The notes beneath the pieces were generated by a model that did not search any database, was not told the DNA's origin, and saw only the letters and a list, made by a program, of their open reading frames with translations. From IMG/VR virus record IMGVR_UViG_3300027608_000061, positions 1-43,027 of that record: 43,027 nucleotides of DNA; one strand, 5' to 3'. Shown in pieces: positions 19,001 through 26,784 of the stretch (positions are counted from its first letter, which is position 1; each line of letters begins with the position of its first letter). This DNA is from a virus. Both the position numbers and the translations under genes were made by a program.

Positions 19001-20270
19001 TTGCTTTTTGTGGAACCCAGTCTTGTAATTGCGTTGTTTCGTTTATATCTAATAAAGTATAGATGCTATCATTATAAAAATTAAATGTAAATATATCATT
19101 ATCTAATATGCCTAAAACTGTTTTATCTACTTGGGTAATTAAGTAAAAATCACTAGTAATACCATTTGTTGTTTCTCTAAATGCTAATTCTATTTTTTGA
19201 ACATTTACTCCTCCAGTAGAAACGGATATTGATATACGAGCATTATTTGAAAATACATTATCAGTAAATTGTAAAGTTGGTTGCTGCGGCAACGGAACAA
19301 TACTTCTTGAACTCCATACTGATTTCTCATTATTATCATAAACATATCTATATGTAAATTGAAATAATTTATTACGAAGGTTATTTACAGAAAATTCATT
19401 TGAACTTTGTACTGGTACAGGTAACGGACATGCAGTACATCCAACACTTAAAACTTCTGCGTCAGGTGTAACGCCTGCTGTTGTTTTAATTTGTATTGTA
19501 TTTCCACTATAAGATAAATAATATACTGTATCCCTAGTTAGTGTTACAAATGTAGAAGAACTAACGGTGTCACCTCCCGCAGCTGCACACATTACTCCGC
19601 CACTCCATGTTGGAGTATTAACAATACCACCGCCTGTTCTATTACAAGCTCCTGTTATTGTACTTGAATAATAATATGTTGGGGCTATTGTTGTTGTTGT
19701 AGTAGTTGATGCAATTACCGCATCTTCATAAACAACCTTTGCTGGCATTACTGGAGGAGCTTTTATTACCAAAAGATATTCCGCTTTCCATGAAGTGCCA
19801 TAATTAGCTAAAATATTTATATTCCTAGGTGGGTTTAACCCATCATTAAAAAATAATATATCCCCTTCTACATCTCTATAATATATATTAACAGATAAAA
19901 CTTTATAAGAAGGATTAAAATTTAAAATATCAATTCCATCGCTATCTGTTTTACTTTCTAAAACTTTTATAATGGCTTCTGTGCTAGCATTGTAATATAA
20001 AATACTATTATAACCATTACTATTCCAAAGAAAATAATAAGCTCTATCTCTTACTTTGTCCGGATAAAAGCCAATGACTTTATTTTCACCCGCAGGCAGT
20101 GTATATGCTATTTCGGTATTCCCTAGAATATTAGCAACAACCAAATCATTGCCAATCCCTTGTGAATCTTTAGTTATATTTAATGCATCTATATAATCTC
20201 CATTAGAAATTCTATATTGAGCAACATCAAGATTTAACTTACCATTAAACGGGTTATTTATAATTGGCAT
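16095..20270 (-). CDS. Tail stabilisation protein (crAss-like type), main part
   Basis: 1391 residues. The N-terminus (MPIINNPFNGKLNLDVAQYR ... GDYIDALNITKDSQG) matches the crAss-like stabilisation protein, a large beta-rich tail hub component. Residues about 188-197 are a Thr run (STTTTTTIAP) followed by a Cys-containing module (C at TGAC, GVMC, GCTAC) to about 285. The C-terminus repeats this plan: Thr/Ser linker at about 1261-1304 and a second Cys module to the end (TLC, TTIC, GCTAC). In between is a long Asn/Tyr/Thr-rich beta structure. Residues normally expected after about 1255 are in the next gene. It starts 7 bases after the ring gene stop. A structural role in a short tail is inferred from family resemblance. 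Confidence 0.75.
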   Translation of the reverse strand: MPIINNPFNGKLNLDVAQYRISNGDYIDALNITKDSQGIGNDLVVANILGNTEIAYTLPAGENKVIGFYPDKVRDRAYYFLWNSNGYNSILYYNASTEAIIKVLESKTDSDGIDILNFNPSYKVLSVNIYYRDVEGDILFFNDGLNPPRNINILANYGTSWKAEYLLVIKAPPVMPAKVVYEDAVIASTTTTTTIAPTYYYSSTITGACNRTGGGIVNTPTWSGGVMCAAAGGDTVSSSTFVTLTRDTVYYLSYSGNTIQIKTTAGVTPDAEVLSVGCTACPLPVPVQSSNEFSVNNLRNKLFQFTYRYVYDNNEKSVWSSRSIVPLPQQPTLQFTDNVFSNNARISISVSTGGVNVQKIELAFRETTNGITSDFYLITQVDKTVLGILDNDIFTFNFYNDSIYTLLDINETTQLQDWVPQKANAAELANGNVLLYSGITEGYNKTDMVMDVVTTSDSSGFFLDNAGLLFFATCNGTDSGSIGTIMKVYVFGTGTNNTGKVNILNNPAGIYVINAQSSTGSDIGISYTYASSTPLLVSTLLTSIGAALTSNGWVITILDNVLTATYSAGFILYSSGVKYYLAAGSPDNTTFANAADSGYQYAVQYFDAEGRTIGAQTDITNAAFNTPASIDGIRFCQTFLNIYNTPPLEAIYYQILRSNNTTYNKRLFWISKAAYSSVNVIGSTIPRFAYIDISNIQVYNEQISSTTNVVSYNYTEGDRIKFLKRYDVQNTALILPSQYDYEIVGTEASIEYNIPNNPNTYTATGNFLKIRFVSGEMDSLSFNFTGAEDFQHYQILLYNYTSNVAANQRLFYEFGKCFGIGNPGTASAYHIGLEHTQTAVAGPNYYATISGTNGDLFYRKRTVPYSDNYIEQSNSIFIETIGAGTSLIKTLYITVNPVIVNAAYEILNQTEQVAYFGAGSFPEFADGDYFFYNLSASSVLTSFKGTVKIFSDGTSIFSLYAIICNASATPKYKVNLLPTEINNIAQSGVGGVDVTYEMDVQISIPANSKVWIVAQSTNDGIGDNKITILDFPIDFSIIKNNTIDIIESSFSDNYNLITNSNGRPSVIDENATKRYFPTLIRFGQAYQFNTNINGTNRFYYENFDEYDRSFGDVIRLHVRDRYLKVYQKFKVGNVPILTQIVKDSANNPLQANTDVLINKIQYYSGDYGIGDAATSLAWNNFADYFVDNYRGVVCRLSQDGITPISITNYMNAFFVSTLSAYRQELNNGVVETGVYMGNPCIYGVFDAYTNKYIIAMEEINRYITTTTTSTTTTAAPTTTTTSTTTSTSTSTTSTSTTTSTTSTTTTLPPGFKVSTSFATLCSGGGSSVTTITYSGGTTICDSTSISATSFASLSADNYFVFEPSLGYVGYNKPGGIGTITMDRTGGGCTAC
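16359..16488 (-). repeat. Thr/Ser-rich low-complexity coding repeat in the stabilisation gene
   Basis: On the minus strand this stretch is a run of ACT/ACA/AGT triplets encoding about 43 Thr and Ser with one AAP. It is similar in content to the repeats at 26378-26496 and the short runs at 26785-26810 and about 19680-19715. Triplet runs of this kind are prone to length change and, as protein, form flexible stalks. Confidence 0.8.
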
Positions 20271-20276
20271 CTATTT

Positions 20277-21047
20277 CTAAGCTTTTACAGTCATTCTTTG
20301 TGTGTCTAAATTTTGTTCGTAAGCTTGCATCAAGTACAATGGCTTAAATTGGGCGTTAGCAATTCTTCTTTGATTGTAAAATTCTTGCTTTCTATCTCTT
20401 TTATCTCCTAAATTTCCTTTTCTTGTACTTGGCATACTAGCTATATCTCTCCAAGAAAGCCATGACATCATTGCTTCTCTAAATTGAATAGGTAATCTAA
20501 AAGTTTCTTCTGGATTTCCACTAGATAGATACTCTATCATTATATAAGTATAATTGAAGTATTGGTTTAAAAGAACCACTCCATTAGCATCGTCTATGTT
20601 AAATGAACCGACAAATGGTGAACCACTTGGAAGTCCGTAAATATTTTGAAAACCATATCCATCCCAATAATTAAACCATAAAGGCAAATCAGACTGATAC
20701 CAAGTAGCCAATGTATTGTCTTGTGTTAAAGCAAGTCTATCTGGCTGCTGGTCTGCATAATAAGTCATTTTATTATTAAACTTCAAAGGAATAATTTCTC
20801 CTACTGAATTTAATACGCCTATCTTAGTATAGCTTATGTAATCATTAGGTAATTGTGCTGTGTAATTCGTTGTATCTATAGGTATCTTAACTGACCTTAT
20901 TTTGTAAAAAAAGTCAAGACCAAGTTTCTCCATACCCCTTACTGCTATATTATATAATTTAGCATATTTGTGTACGGATTGTTCACTTTCATCAATGTAA
21001 TCATTGATTATTGAATCTAAGGTTATATAATTTCTTGTTTGTGACAT
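20277..21047 (-). CDS. Head-tail connector ring protein (crAss-like type)
   Basis: 256 residues. Pattern SIINDYIDESEQSVHKYAKL, then NIAVRGMEKLGLDFF, LPNDYISYTKIGVLNSVGEI and a C-terminal region with FREAMMSWLSWRDIASMP matches crAss-like ring/connector proteins that bridge portal and tail. It lies in a run of three such proteins. It follows the GroES gene by 2 bases and precedes the stabilisation gene by 6, so they are in one transcript. No enzyme motif is expected or seen. The family call is from memory; the exact ring number is not assigned. Confidence 0.7.
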   Translation of the reverse strand: MSQTRNYITLDSIINDYIDESEQSVHKYAKLYNIAVRGMEKLGLDFFYKIRSVKIPIDTTNYTAQLPNDYISYTKIGVLNSVGEIIPLKFNNKMTYYADQQPDRLALTQDNTLATWYQSDLPLWFNYWDGYGFQNIYGLPSGSPFVGSFNIDDANGVVLLNQYFNYTYIMIEYLSSGNPEETFRLPIQFREAMMSWLSWRDIASMPSTRKGNLGDKRDRKQEFYNQRRIANAQFKPLYLMQAYEQNLDTQRMTVKA

Positions 21048-21049
21048 TT

Positions 21050-21322
21050 TTAATTATTTGAAACGTAAGCTAATATATCATTATGGCGAATCAAGAAATG
21101 CAATTCATCGTTTAATAAAATGGCTTCTCCTGCCCCTTTAATATGAAAAATAACATCATCTTTTTTTGCTTCCATTTTTATTTTAGCTGTACCTCTCCCA
21201 GTTGATATTACTTGAGCTTTGCAGCTTCTCTCTCTGTAATTTTCGGGTATAAATAACCCTCCCTCTGTAACACCTTCTGCCATAAATGGCTTAACTAAAA
21301 TAAAATCTCTAATTGGTTTCAT
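21050..21322 (-). CDS. groES: GroES-like co-chaperonin (Cpn10)
   Basis: 90 residues, slightly shorter than host GroES (about 97). The N-terminus MKPIRDFILVKPF and the following EGGLFIPENYRERSCKAQVI, with STGRG, match the Cpn10 beta-barrel and its mobile loop (the GGLFIP part contacts GroEL); the C-terminal LIRHNDILAYV is the typical final strand. Phage co-chaperonins such as T4 gp31 replace host GroES and enlarge the folding cage for the capsid protein. Here the gene sits between connector ring genes, 5 bases after one and 2 before the next, so a client among capsid or connector proteins is likely. That is inference. Confidence 0.8.
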   Translation of the reverse strand: MKPIRDFILVKPFMAEGVTEGGLFIPENYRERSCKAQVISTGRGTAKIKMEAKKDDVIFHIKGAGEAILLNDELHFLIRHNDILAYVSNN

Positions 21323-21327
21323 ATTTA

Positions 21328-21960
21328 TTAATTGTTGTTATCTACGCCATCATTTGAAGTATCTATCGGTCTTGACCTCTCAAAAGCTAATTGTCCTCTT
21401 ATATATTCAACAATAAATGGTACATAATCGTCTGGTATTATTAAGGTTGAATTTAAATCTGTCGAATCTCCTCCACTAATCATTCTCACAGTTGCTTTAT
21501 ATGAAGTTAATGGTATTGAGCTTTTAATATAAATATTTTTACCCTCAATCCAATAAACAATCTTATTCTGAATAGGTCTTAATTGCTCTATATAGGCAAC
21601 TTGATTCATACTCAATGGGATTGCTGTTTGAGAAGTTTTCTTGTCACCAACGAACTGTAAAGTAGCAATACCTTCATTTTTACCTATACCATAAGGTATT
21701 ACAGGCAAATCCACGCTATAAGTTACATTGTCAACAGTTTCTGCTGCTATCTCTAGATTAGTAAATGTGCTATAAAATGAATTGTTTATATAAGCAATAC
21801 CATCTAACTGAATACTATCTGTATAGTTTTTTTTAACTACAGAACCAATAGCATCATTAAGCCATTGATTAACTAAATTATAAGTGATGCTGCTATCATC
21901 AGATGGCTGCCCATTATAAATTTGTCTTAATATTCTTTCTATAAATATATTTCTTGTCAT
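21328..21960 (-). CDS. Head-tail connector ring protein, second type
   Basis: 210 residues. Beginning RNIFIERILRQIYNGQPSDD and with a later LIIPDDYVPFIVEYIRGQLA, it resembles the connector/ring proteins of crAss-like phages: an N-terminal helix bundle, a beta-rich middle and a C-terminal helix. The C-terminus is Asp/Asn-rich. Its start overlaps the stop of the upstream ring gene by 1 base. No catalytic residues are visible. Order and size support the connector role; the detailed assignment is uncertain. Confidence 0.65.
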   Translation of the reverse strand: MTRNIFIERILRQIYNGQPSDDSSITYNLVNQWLNDAIGSVVKKNYTDSIQLDGIAYINNSFYSTFTNLEIAAETVDNVTYSVDLPVIPYGIGKNEGIATLQFVGDKKTSQTAIPLSMNQVAYIEQLRPIQNKIVYWIEGKNIYIKSSIPLTSYKATVRMISGGDSTDLNSTLIIPDDYVPFIVEYIRGQLAFERSRPIDTSNDGVDNNN

Positions 21961-22655
21961 TATTGTCCTTGTTGAGTTACTTGATTAGCATATTGCTCTA
22001 CCTGACCAATTTGTAAGCTTACACCAACTAATTTTAATGCCCTAGCTATTATTTCTAATAAATCTACATTATCCCAAACTGGCTGTACCGTACCCGTAGT
22101 AGGTGTAACGCCTCCTCCTGTTTGAGTAGCAGCATATACAGGTCTGCCACTTACTGTAGTATAAGCCCAAACTATTGATGGAGCGTCTTTTACATAAGTT
22201 AAAACTGCGGTACCAAGAGTTATAGGATAAAATTGCAGCCCAGTTGGTTCTAATAAATAAATAGGATTAGTTGCAATAGGGTCAATTTGGCTATTATAAT
22301 AAGAATACAAGCTATCTTGTTGCACATATCTAACTCTACTAAATGCACTTGTTCTAACTGCATCCGCTTGCACATAATCATTAGGATAAGTAGCTTCTCC
22401 TGAAGTTCCATTTATTGCTAAAGTTGCTTCTGTAATTAATGGAGATAATCTTTGTCTAATATTTTCGTTTTGGCTATAATTAATTCTTGCTTGTGGTCTT
22501 CCATATTGATATTGCTGAAATTCACCTAATAAATAATCTTGATATGAAATCTGTGCTTGATTTATAATAAGATTAAATTCAGCTGGTGTTAAATATCCAT
22601 TTTGCGCCTTGTTAATTGCGAACTGGCAAATAAGGTACATATCATTAACATTCAT
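21960..22655 (-). CDS. Connector/ring protein, third type
   Basis: 231 residues from the ATG at 22655 (MNVNDMYLICQFAINKAQNG). Earlier in-frame starts run back to a TTG at 22694, but those overlap the -7 element at 22673-22680, so 22655 is preferred. The N-terminal YLICQFAINKAQNGYLTPAE followed by NLIINQAQISYQDYLL is a pattern common in crAss-like connector proteins. The rest is beta-rich with a Gln-rich C-terminus. It is the first gene after the terminator at 22697-22726, so it probably begins its own transcript. Confidence 0.65.
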   Translation of the reverse strand: MNVNDMYLICQFAINKAQNGYLTPAEFNLIINQAQISYQDYLLGEFQQYQYGRPQARINYSQNENIRQRLSPLITEATLAINGTSGEATYPNDYVQADAVRTSAFSRVRYVQQDSLYSYYNSQIDPIATNPIYLLEPTGLQFYPITLGTAVLTYVKDAPSIVWAYTTVSGRPVYAATQTGGGVTPTTGTVQPVWDNVDLLEIIARALKLVGVSLQIGQVEQYANQVTQQGQ

Positions 22656-22672
22656 GTATATAAGTTGTGTTA

Positions 22673-22680
22673 CAAATATA
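22673..22680 (-). promoter_or_regulatory. -7 box (TATATTTG) before the connector-ring genes
   Basis: The minus strand reads TATATTTG, matching TAnnTTTG, 17 bases before the ATG at 22655 and just after the terminator. A TTTTTTG is 11 bases upstream, too close for a standard -33 box, so this is only a partial match to the host promoter. The position after a terminator supports it. Confidence 0.4.
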
Positions 22681-22690
22681 CGAAAAAGAT

Positions 22691-22726
22691 ACAAAAAAGC
22701 CCCGTAATTTTTAGGCTACAGGGCTT
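22691..22726 (-). terminator. Rho-independent terminator after the conserved unknown gene
   Basis: On the minus strand a 10-base stem AAGCCCTGTA / TACGGGGCTT (one T-G wobble; 22717-22726 and 22697-22706) with a 10-base loop is followed by a run of six T (22693-22698). It ends transcripts from the 22750 gene and separates the capsid group from the connector group. Confidence 0.8.
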
Positions 22727-22749
22727 CTTCTATTTAGAGGGGGAAAGAA

Positions 22750-23643
22750 TTACATTAACTTCCTTAATTGTTCTAAAAACGCTTTACCTTCATCTTGAGG
22801 GAACATTGCAAATTCAACTAAATAATTTTGCGGTTTTTTATCTGCTGGTATCTTGCAAATAAAACCTCCATTATTTGACCAATAAGCTGAACCTCTTTTT
22901 GTAGTAGTGTCAATTTTATTATCAATTAAAGCTTTTTTAACTATAAATGCTATTTCAACTTCTTTAGAACCAGCGCTTTGCATAAACTTATTAGGTTGAG
23001 CTTCAGCATATAGTTCATAGTCATTTCTTAATGCATCCATTGATTTAGGCATTCCTAATTCATCTGTAAATGTAATTCCCAAGAAATTACAGTGCTTACG
23101 CATTTCGTCCTCGCTTGCCAATGAAGCATATTTAATTGCTTCAACTTTAGCGACTCTTTTAGCTCTTTCAAGCTCTGCTGTTCTTTGTGGATTCCATTGA
23201 AAGAATGTAATTTTTCTAGTGCCTTTTTTATTAGGATTGTCTAGATTAGCGTTACATAGACTTAAAAACTCTAAAGCTTCTACGTCATAATCAGCTATTC
23301 TTAGCACTCTTCTATTAAAAATTAAGCTTCTTCTGTTTTGTTCAACGAATGATTTTTCTAGTCCTTTCTGGTCTTCTACCCAAATACTTGGATAACCTCT
23401 CAAAAGTCTTATTCTTTCCATTCTACCTTTCTTCTCATTCCAAACATCGTCAATACCTTCCATATGGTATCTGCCATTTTTCTTGGTATCTGATAATTTA
23501 AAAATCTTGAAAGTTGTTGCTGTGTTTGATGAGGTAGATTCCTGCATAGCTTGTGCAGCCTCATCATGTTGTCTTTGTACTTTTACTTGACTTTGTGGTG
23601 AATAGTTAGCATCTGCTAACCCTATTGCCTTTAAACGAGCCAT
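22750..23643 (-). CDS. Conserved virion-cluster protein next to the capsid gene, unknown function
   Basis: 297 residues, beginning MARLKAIGLADANYSPQSQV. A Lys/Arg-rich N-terminal half with TTFKIFKLSDTKKNGRYHME and RIRLLRGYPSIWVEDQK is followed by a helical segment (residues about 150-200) and a C-terminal mixed region. I recall similar proteins directly downstream of capsid genes in crAss-like and related phages, where they are of unknown function. It lies between two terminators (23664-23702 upstream, 22691-22726 downstream), so it needs readthrough or its own promoter; no good -33/-7 pair is seen. An auxiliary or internal capsid role is possible. Confidence 0.65.
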   Translation of the reverse strand: MARLKAIGLADANYSPQSQVKVQRQHDEAAQAMQESTSSNTATTFKIFKLSDTKKNGRYHMEGIDDVWNEKKGRMERIRLLRGYPSIWVEDQKGLEKSFVEQNRRSLIFNRRVLRIADYDVEALEFLSLCNANLDNPNKKGTRKITFFQWNPQRTAELERAKRVAKVEAIKYASLASEDEMRKHCNFLGITFTDELGMPKSMDALRNDYELYAEAQPNKFMQSAGSKEVEIAFIVKKALIDNKIDTTTKRGSAYWSNNGGFICKIPADKKPQNYLVEFAMFPQDEGKAFLEQLRKLM

Positions 23644-23663
23644 AAATGGTTATTTTTTAATGT

Positions 23664-23702
23664 TTAAAAAAGGTAGGGACAATCAATAAAGTTGCCCCTA
23701 CC
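23664..23702 (-). terminator. Rho-independent terminator after the major capsid gene
   Basis: Minus strand: an 11-base stem GGTAGGGGCAA / TTGTCCCTACC (one G-T wobble; 23692-23702 and 23672-23682), 9-base loop, then TTTTTT AAA. It lies 20 bases after the capsid stop. This allows the capsid gene to make a short, abundant message. Confidence 0.8.
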
Positions 23703-23721
23703 CGATTATTTTGGTAACAAA

Positions 23722-25134
23722 TTAGTTACCTTGAACGATAATGAACTGGTTTGCTGCACAAACACGAGTACCTCTGTAGGTAATCATCGCGATTTGATTA
23801 GTCATTGTACCATCTGTAGGGTTTGGAGAACCACCACCATACTGCCATACGCGAATACCGTTACCAACAGTACCACCTTGAGGAGGTTGTTGATACATAA
23901 TAGTGATATTCTTGTAAGCTTGAGCGGTTTTCGCATCCTTAGTTTCACCCATTGGATAGATTAAACCGAAATTACGGAAATAATCTACGTCTGGAGTTAA
24001 ACCAGTGGTAACCTCAGTATTAAATGCGGCATACTTCTTAACAGATAATAAATATCCATCAATCATGATTTCTTGGAAACCATAAGCAACAGAAGCCTCT
24101 TTTGACTTCTCTCCTTGTCCATAAACGAAAGCACCAGCTGGGTAAGCAGCAAAGATACCATCAGAGAAATCTTGTCTTTGGAAAATGTCACATAACCAAG
24201 CATTTTGCTTAGCACAACCATTAACATCCATAATACGAGTAATCTCATGTAATTTAGCGATATCTAATGTACCCGGAGTGTAACCAACAGTTTCACCGTC
24301 AGCAACAACTTTAGGGATGATACCTACTGAACCTGTAGAGTTAGAATCAATTGCAGTATTATTTTGTAAATTACCGCGCATTAATTTATTTTCTACGTTA
24401 TTCTTAAAACGAACAAGAGTCTTGTACATTCCTTTGTAAGTAAATGCAGTAACGCCATTTTGAGCCATATCTGGAGATACAGGGAACTCATAATATGTTT
24501 CAGCCATTTGCGCTAAGTCAGTGTTAGACCAACCATCGCGAATTTCTGTTACATTGTTATCATATCTTTCGTCCAATTGAATCAAAGGATAGATAGCTTC
24601 AGAAGCTTCACCAGCATCTGCGTCACCACCGAATAATAAAACCTCACCAGCTAATAATGAACCAGAACCAGCTGATTGGAAACCTTGAGAAGTTTGTTTA
24701 GGAGCAACCTCAAAAGTAAAAGCATAAGGAGTTGTATCGTCAATTGAGATAATAACCCCCTCAATGTTTGAAGATGCAACACGCAAAGTTTCATTAACTC
24801 TTAAAGGCGTTTGAGTACCACTGTTGTAGTAAGCTTCTGCTCCTAAAGTTAATGTAATAGTAGCACCAGTTGCTGCGGCAACTGTTGCATCGTTTGTAAC
24901 AGCTGGCATTAATTTACCGCGGTTTTCAAACCAGAAGAAGTTTAAGTTTTTAACTTCTTCCATGCCGCTATGAGCAGCTAACCACCATGTAAAATCTTCA
25001 TTGCCATACTTTTGAGTATATTGCTTGTAGTACTGTGGAGTTAATAATTGTAGGTCAACCATAAGTTGCCTATTCTGGGTTTGCAACGCGATTGAACCCG
25101 GCTGCAAAATATTTGAGGTAGGTATTCCTGCCAT
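23722..25134 (-). CDS. Major capsid protein
   Basis: 470 residues. The N-terminus (GIPTSNILQPGSIALQTQNR), an early EDFTWWLAAHSGMEEVKNLN and the C-terminal MITYRGTRVCAANQFIIVQG fit the HK97-fold capsid proteins of crAss-like phages. Residues about 85-180 are a beta-rich insertion. Codon choice differs from neighbours: more AAC, ACC, GGT and GCA and fewer weak codons, as expected for a highly expressed gene. It follows the scaffold gene by 49 bases and has its own downstream terminator. The portal, scaffold, capsid order supports the call. No separate protease was recognised. Confidence 0.85.
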   Translation of the reverse strand: MAGIPTSNILQPGSIALQTQNRQLMVDLQLLTPQYYKQYTQKYGNEDFTWWLAAHSGMEEVKNLNFFWFENRGKLMPAVTNDATVAAATGATITLTLGAEAYYNSGTQTPLRVNETLRVASSNIEGVIISIDDTTPYAFTFEVAPKQTSQGFQSAGSGSLLAGEVLLFGGDADAGEASEAIYPLIQLDERYDNNVTEIRDGWSNTDLAQMAETYYEFPVSPDMAQNGVTAFTYKGMYKTLVRFKNNVENKLMRGNLQNNTAIDSNSTGSVGIIPKVVADGETVGYTPGTLDIAKLHEITRIMDVNGCAKQNAWLCDIFQRQDFSDGIFAAYPAGAFVYGQGEKSKEASVAYGFQEIMIDGYLLSVKKYAAFNTEVTTGLTPDVDYFRNFGLIYPMGETKDAKTAQAYKNITIMYQQPPQGGTVGNGIRVWQYGGGSPNPTDGTMTNQIAMITYRGTRVCAANQFIIVQGN

Positions 25135-25183
25135 GATATTTAGTTTTTATTTTTTTGCGCCTCCTCCAAAGGCAAATATCAAG

Positions 25184-26347
25184 TTACGAACTAAAAGCCC
25201 ATTCTGCCATCCTTAGCCTTTCAGCTTCGGTGCCATTCAGGTCTGGTTTCGCTCCTTGAGGAGTGGGGCTTTGGTTGATATTTATATTTCCGTTCCTTTT
25301 GATATGAGCTAACACTCTTTGAGATGCAGCTTCATTTGCTATTTTTGAAAAGATTTTTTCACGATTCTCTAACAGATATTTATCTGCCATTATTTGTGGA
25401 ATATTTGGTTTTCCGTCCTTGAAAAACCATCTATTTTCTAAATAAGAGTCACTATCAAAATCCATCAAATCATTCTTCATTGCCAATCTTTCGTCTTCAC
25501 CTACATTAAATGAAATCGGTATTTCAACATCCTCGTCTTTTACCGAAACATTAAATCCGTTGAAGGATTGAAAATCAGAATCAAGTGTTTTTTCATAAAT
25601 TGACCTTGCTTGTTGCATAATCTCAAATTCCTCTTGAGATTCAGCTTCTCTTCCAGCCTCATTATAAATATCAGGTAACTTTATTTCACTTTTTAATTTT
25701 TCCAGCTCTGGTCTAATCACTTTCGCTTCAATCATCAACTTTCGTTCTGCGTAATCTACTTGCGATTGCCATGTTTTTACTTTCCCAGCATAATCCTCAT
25801 CGGATTCATCATAACCTTGTTCAGGCTTTAAAGGTACGAAATGTTGGTCATAAAACAAAAGCTCAACATCGTCTGTTGACAAATCTTTGTATTTATTCTT
25901 AATATTCGTTTTAACAATTTCAGCAGCCAAGTCTGGCGTTAATTCTGAACTCGTTAATTTTTCTAACCTTTTTTGCTGATTTAAGATTTCATAAACATCA
26001 TCAGCTTTGCCTTCTTTAATGGCATCGAATAACGACTTGCTTACATCATCTTTAAATTCAAAACTTGGTTGTTCTTTGAGTTTCTTAAACTCTTGTTCAG
26101 CTTGCTCTACGCTATCATAACCAAATCTTTCTTTAACAAATTGATTTGAGTCAAATGATTGAGTAGATACTGCTTGTTCCTCTACTTTTGCTTCCTCTTG
26201 TGGAGGAGGAGCTGCTTGTGCTGGCTCATTTGGTGCAGTAGGGGCTACTTCTACTTGCTGTTGCACTTGTGGTGCATTTTCATCCGAAAACGGATTGTAA
26301 CCTTCTGCCAGCGTAATTGGCGCTGACATGTCTGTATTATCTGGCAT
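25184..26347 (-). CDS. Probable scaffold protein
   Basis: 387 residues. The N-terminus is Pro/Gln/Glu-rich and disordered-looking (residues about 25-65, VQQQVEVAPTAPNEPAQAAP), the centre is strongly charged helix (KTNIKNKYKDLSTDDVELLF, SQVDYAERKLMIEAKVIRPE), and the C-terminus carries a basic helical segment (SQRVLAHIKRNGNININQSP). The overall acidic, helical, low-Cys character and the position directly before the major capsid gene are those of phage scaffolds, which assemble the procapsid and then leave. No sequence motif proves it. Confidence 0.65.
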   Translation of the reverse strand: MPDNTDMSAPITLAEGYNPFSDENAPQVQQQVEVAPTAPNEPAQAAPPPQEEAKVEEQAVSTQSFDSNQFVKERFGYDSVEQAEQEFKKLKEQPSFEFKDDVSKSLFDAIKEGKADDVYEILNQQKRLEKLTSSELTPDLAAEIVKTNIKNKYKDLSTDDVELLFYDQHFVPLKPEQGYDESDEDYAGKVKTWQSQVDYAERKLMIEAKVIRPELEKLKSEIKLPDIYNEAGREAESQEEFEIMQQARSIYEKTLDSDFQSFNGFNVSVKDEDVEIPISFNVGEDERLAMKNDLMDFDSDSYLENRWFFKDGKPNIPQIMADKYLLENREKIFSKIANEAASQRVLAHIKRNGNININQSPTPQGAKPDLNGTEAERLRMAEWAFSS

Positions 26348-26372
26348 AAATGCTTATTTGGTTTCTATTTAA

Positions 26373-26765
26373 TTACGCTGCTGTTGTTGTCGTAGTTGTT
26401 GGAGCTGCTGTTGTTGTAGTTGTTGGAGCTGCCGTTGTTGTAGTTGTTGGAGCTGCTGTTGTTGTAGTTGTTGGAGCTGCTGTTGTTGTAGTAGTTCCAG
26501 AACCAATTGCTATTGTTCCACTCGCACTTATAGTAATAGGATACACTACAGCAGTATTTGTCAATAATTGCACACCATACCAACTTGTTCCATCTCCATA
26601 AATAGGTTGTGTTAATCTACTATCAGCAAATAATACATTAGCGGATGTTAATGTACTCGTTGTTGTATAAACAATTTGCGTTCCTTGATTAACGCCTATA
26701 AGATTTGCCTGAAAGGCGTTTGGGTATGTATTTTTAGATAATACATATGCTATTGAATTTGCCAT
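26373..26765 (-). CDS. Small virion protein with a (TTTTTAAP)n tail
   Basis: 130 residues. Residues 1-90 form a beta-rich domain (YVLSKNTYPNAFQANLIGVN, ADSRLTQPIYGDGTSWYGVQ) and the last 40 are repeats of TTTTTAAP ending in TTTTTTAA. The repeats come from a 24-base tandem repeat. It lies between a second small gene with the same kind of tail and the scaffold gene. A surface (decoration or fibre-anchor) protein whose Thr-rich tail extends outward, perhaps glycosylated, is inferred. No close family is recognised. Confidence 0.7.
   Translation of the reverse strand: MANSIAYVLSKNTYPNAFQANLIGVNQGTQIVYTTTSTLTSANVLFADSRLTQPIYGDGTSWYGVQLLTNTAVVYPITISASGTIAIGSGTTTTTAAPTTTTTAAPTTTTTAAPTTTTTAAPTTTTTTAA
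26378..26496 (-). repeat. 24-base tandem repeat encoding TTTTTAAP
   Basis: The plus strand shows GGAGCT at 26401, 26425, 26449 and 26473, an exact 24-base period, within GTTGTTGTAGTTGTTGGAGC-type units. The copies are nearly identical (one T/C difference), so copy number is likely to vary between phages. Confidence 0.9.
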
Positions 26766-26784
26766 TTTTTATCTTTTTTAAATA

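Noticed and set aside
1-20270. Diversity-generating retroelement acting on fibre genes
   Set aside because: No reverse transcriptase frame and no template/variable repeat pair with adenine-biased differences was seen in the window.
26350-26601. Plus-strand VVVVVGAA frame and minus-strand Asn/Ser-rich frame at 26365-26583
   Set aside because: Shadows of the 24-base TTTTTAAP repeat gene in other frames.
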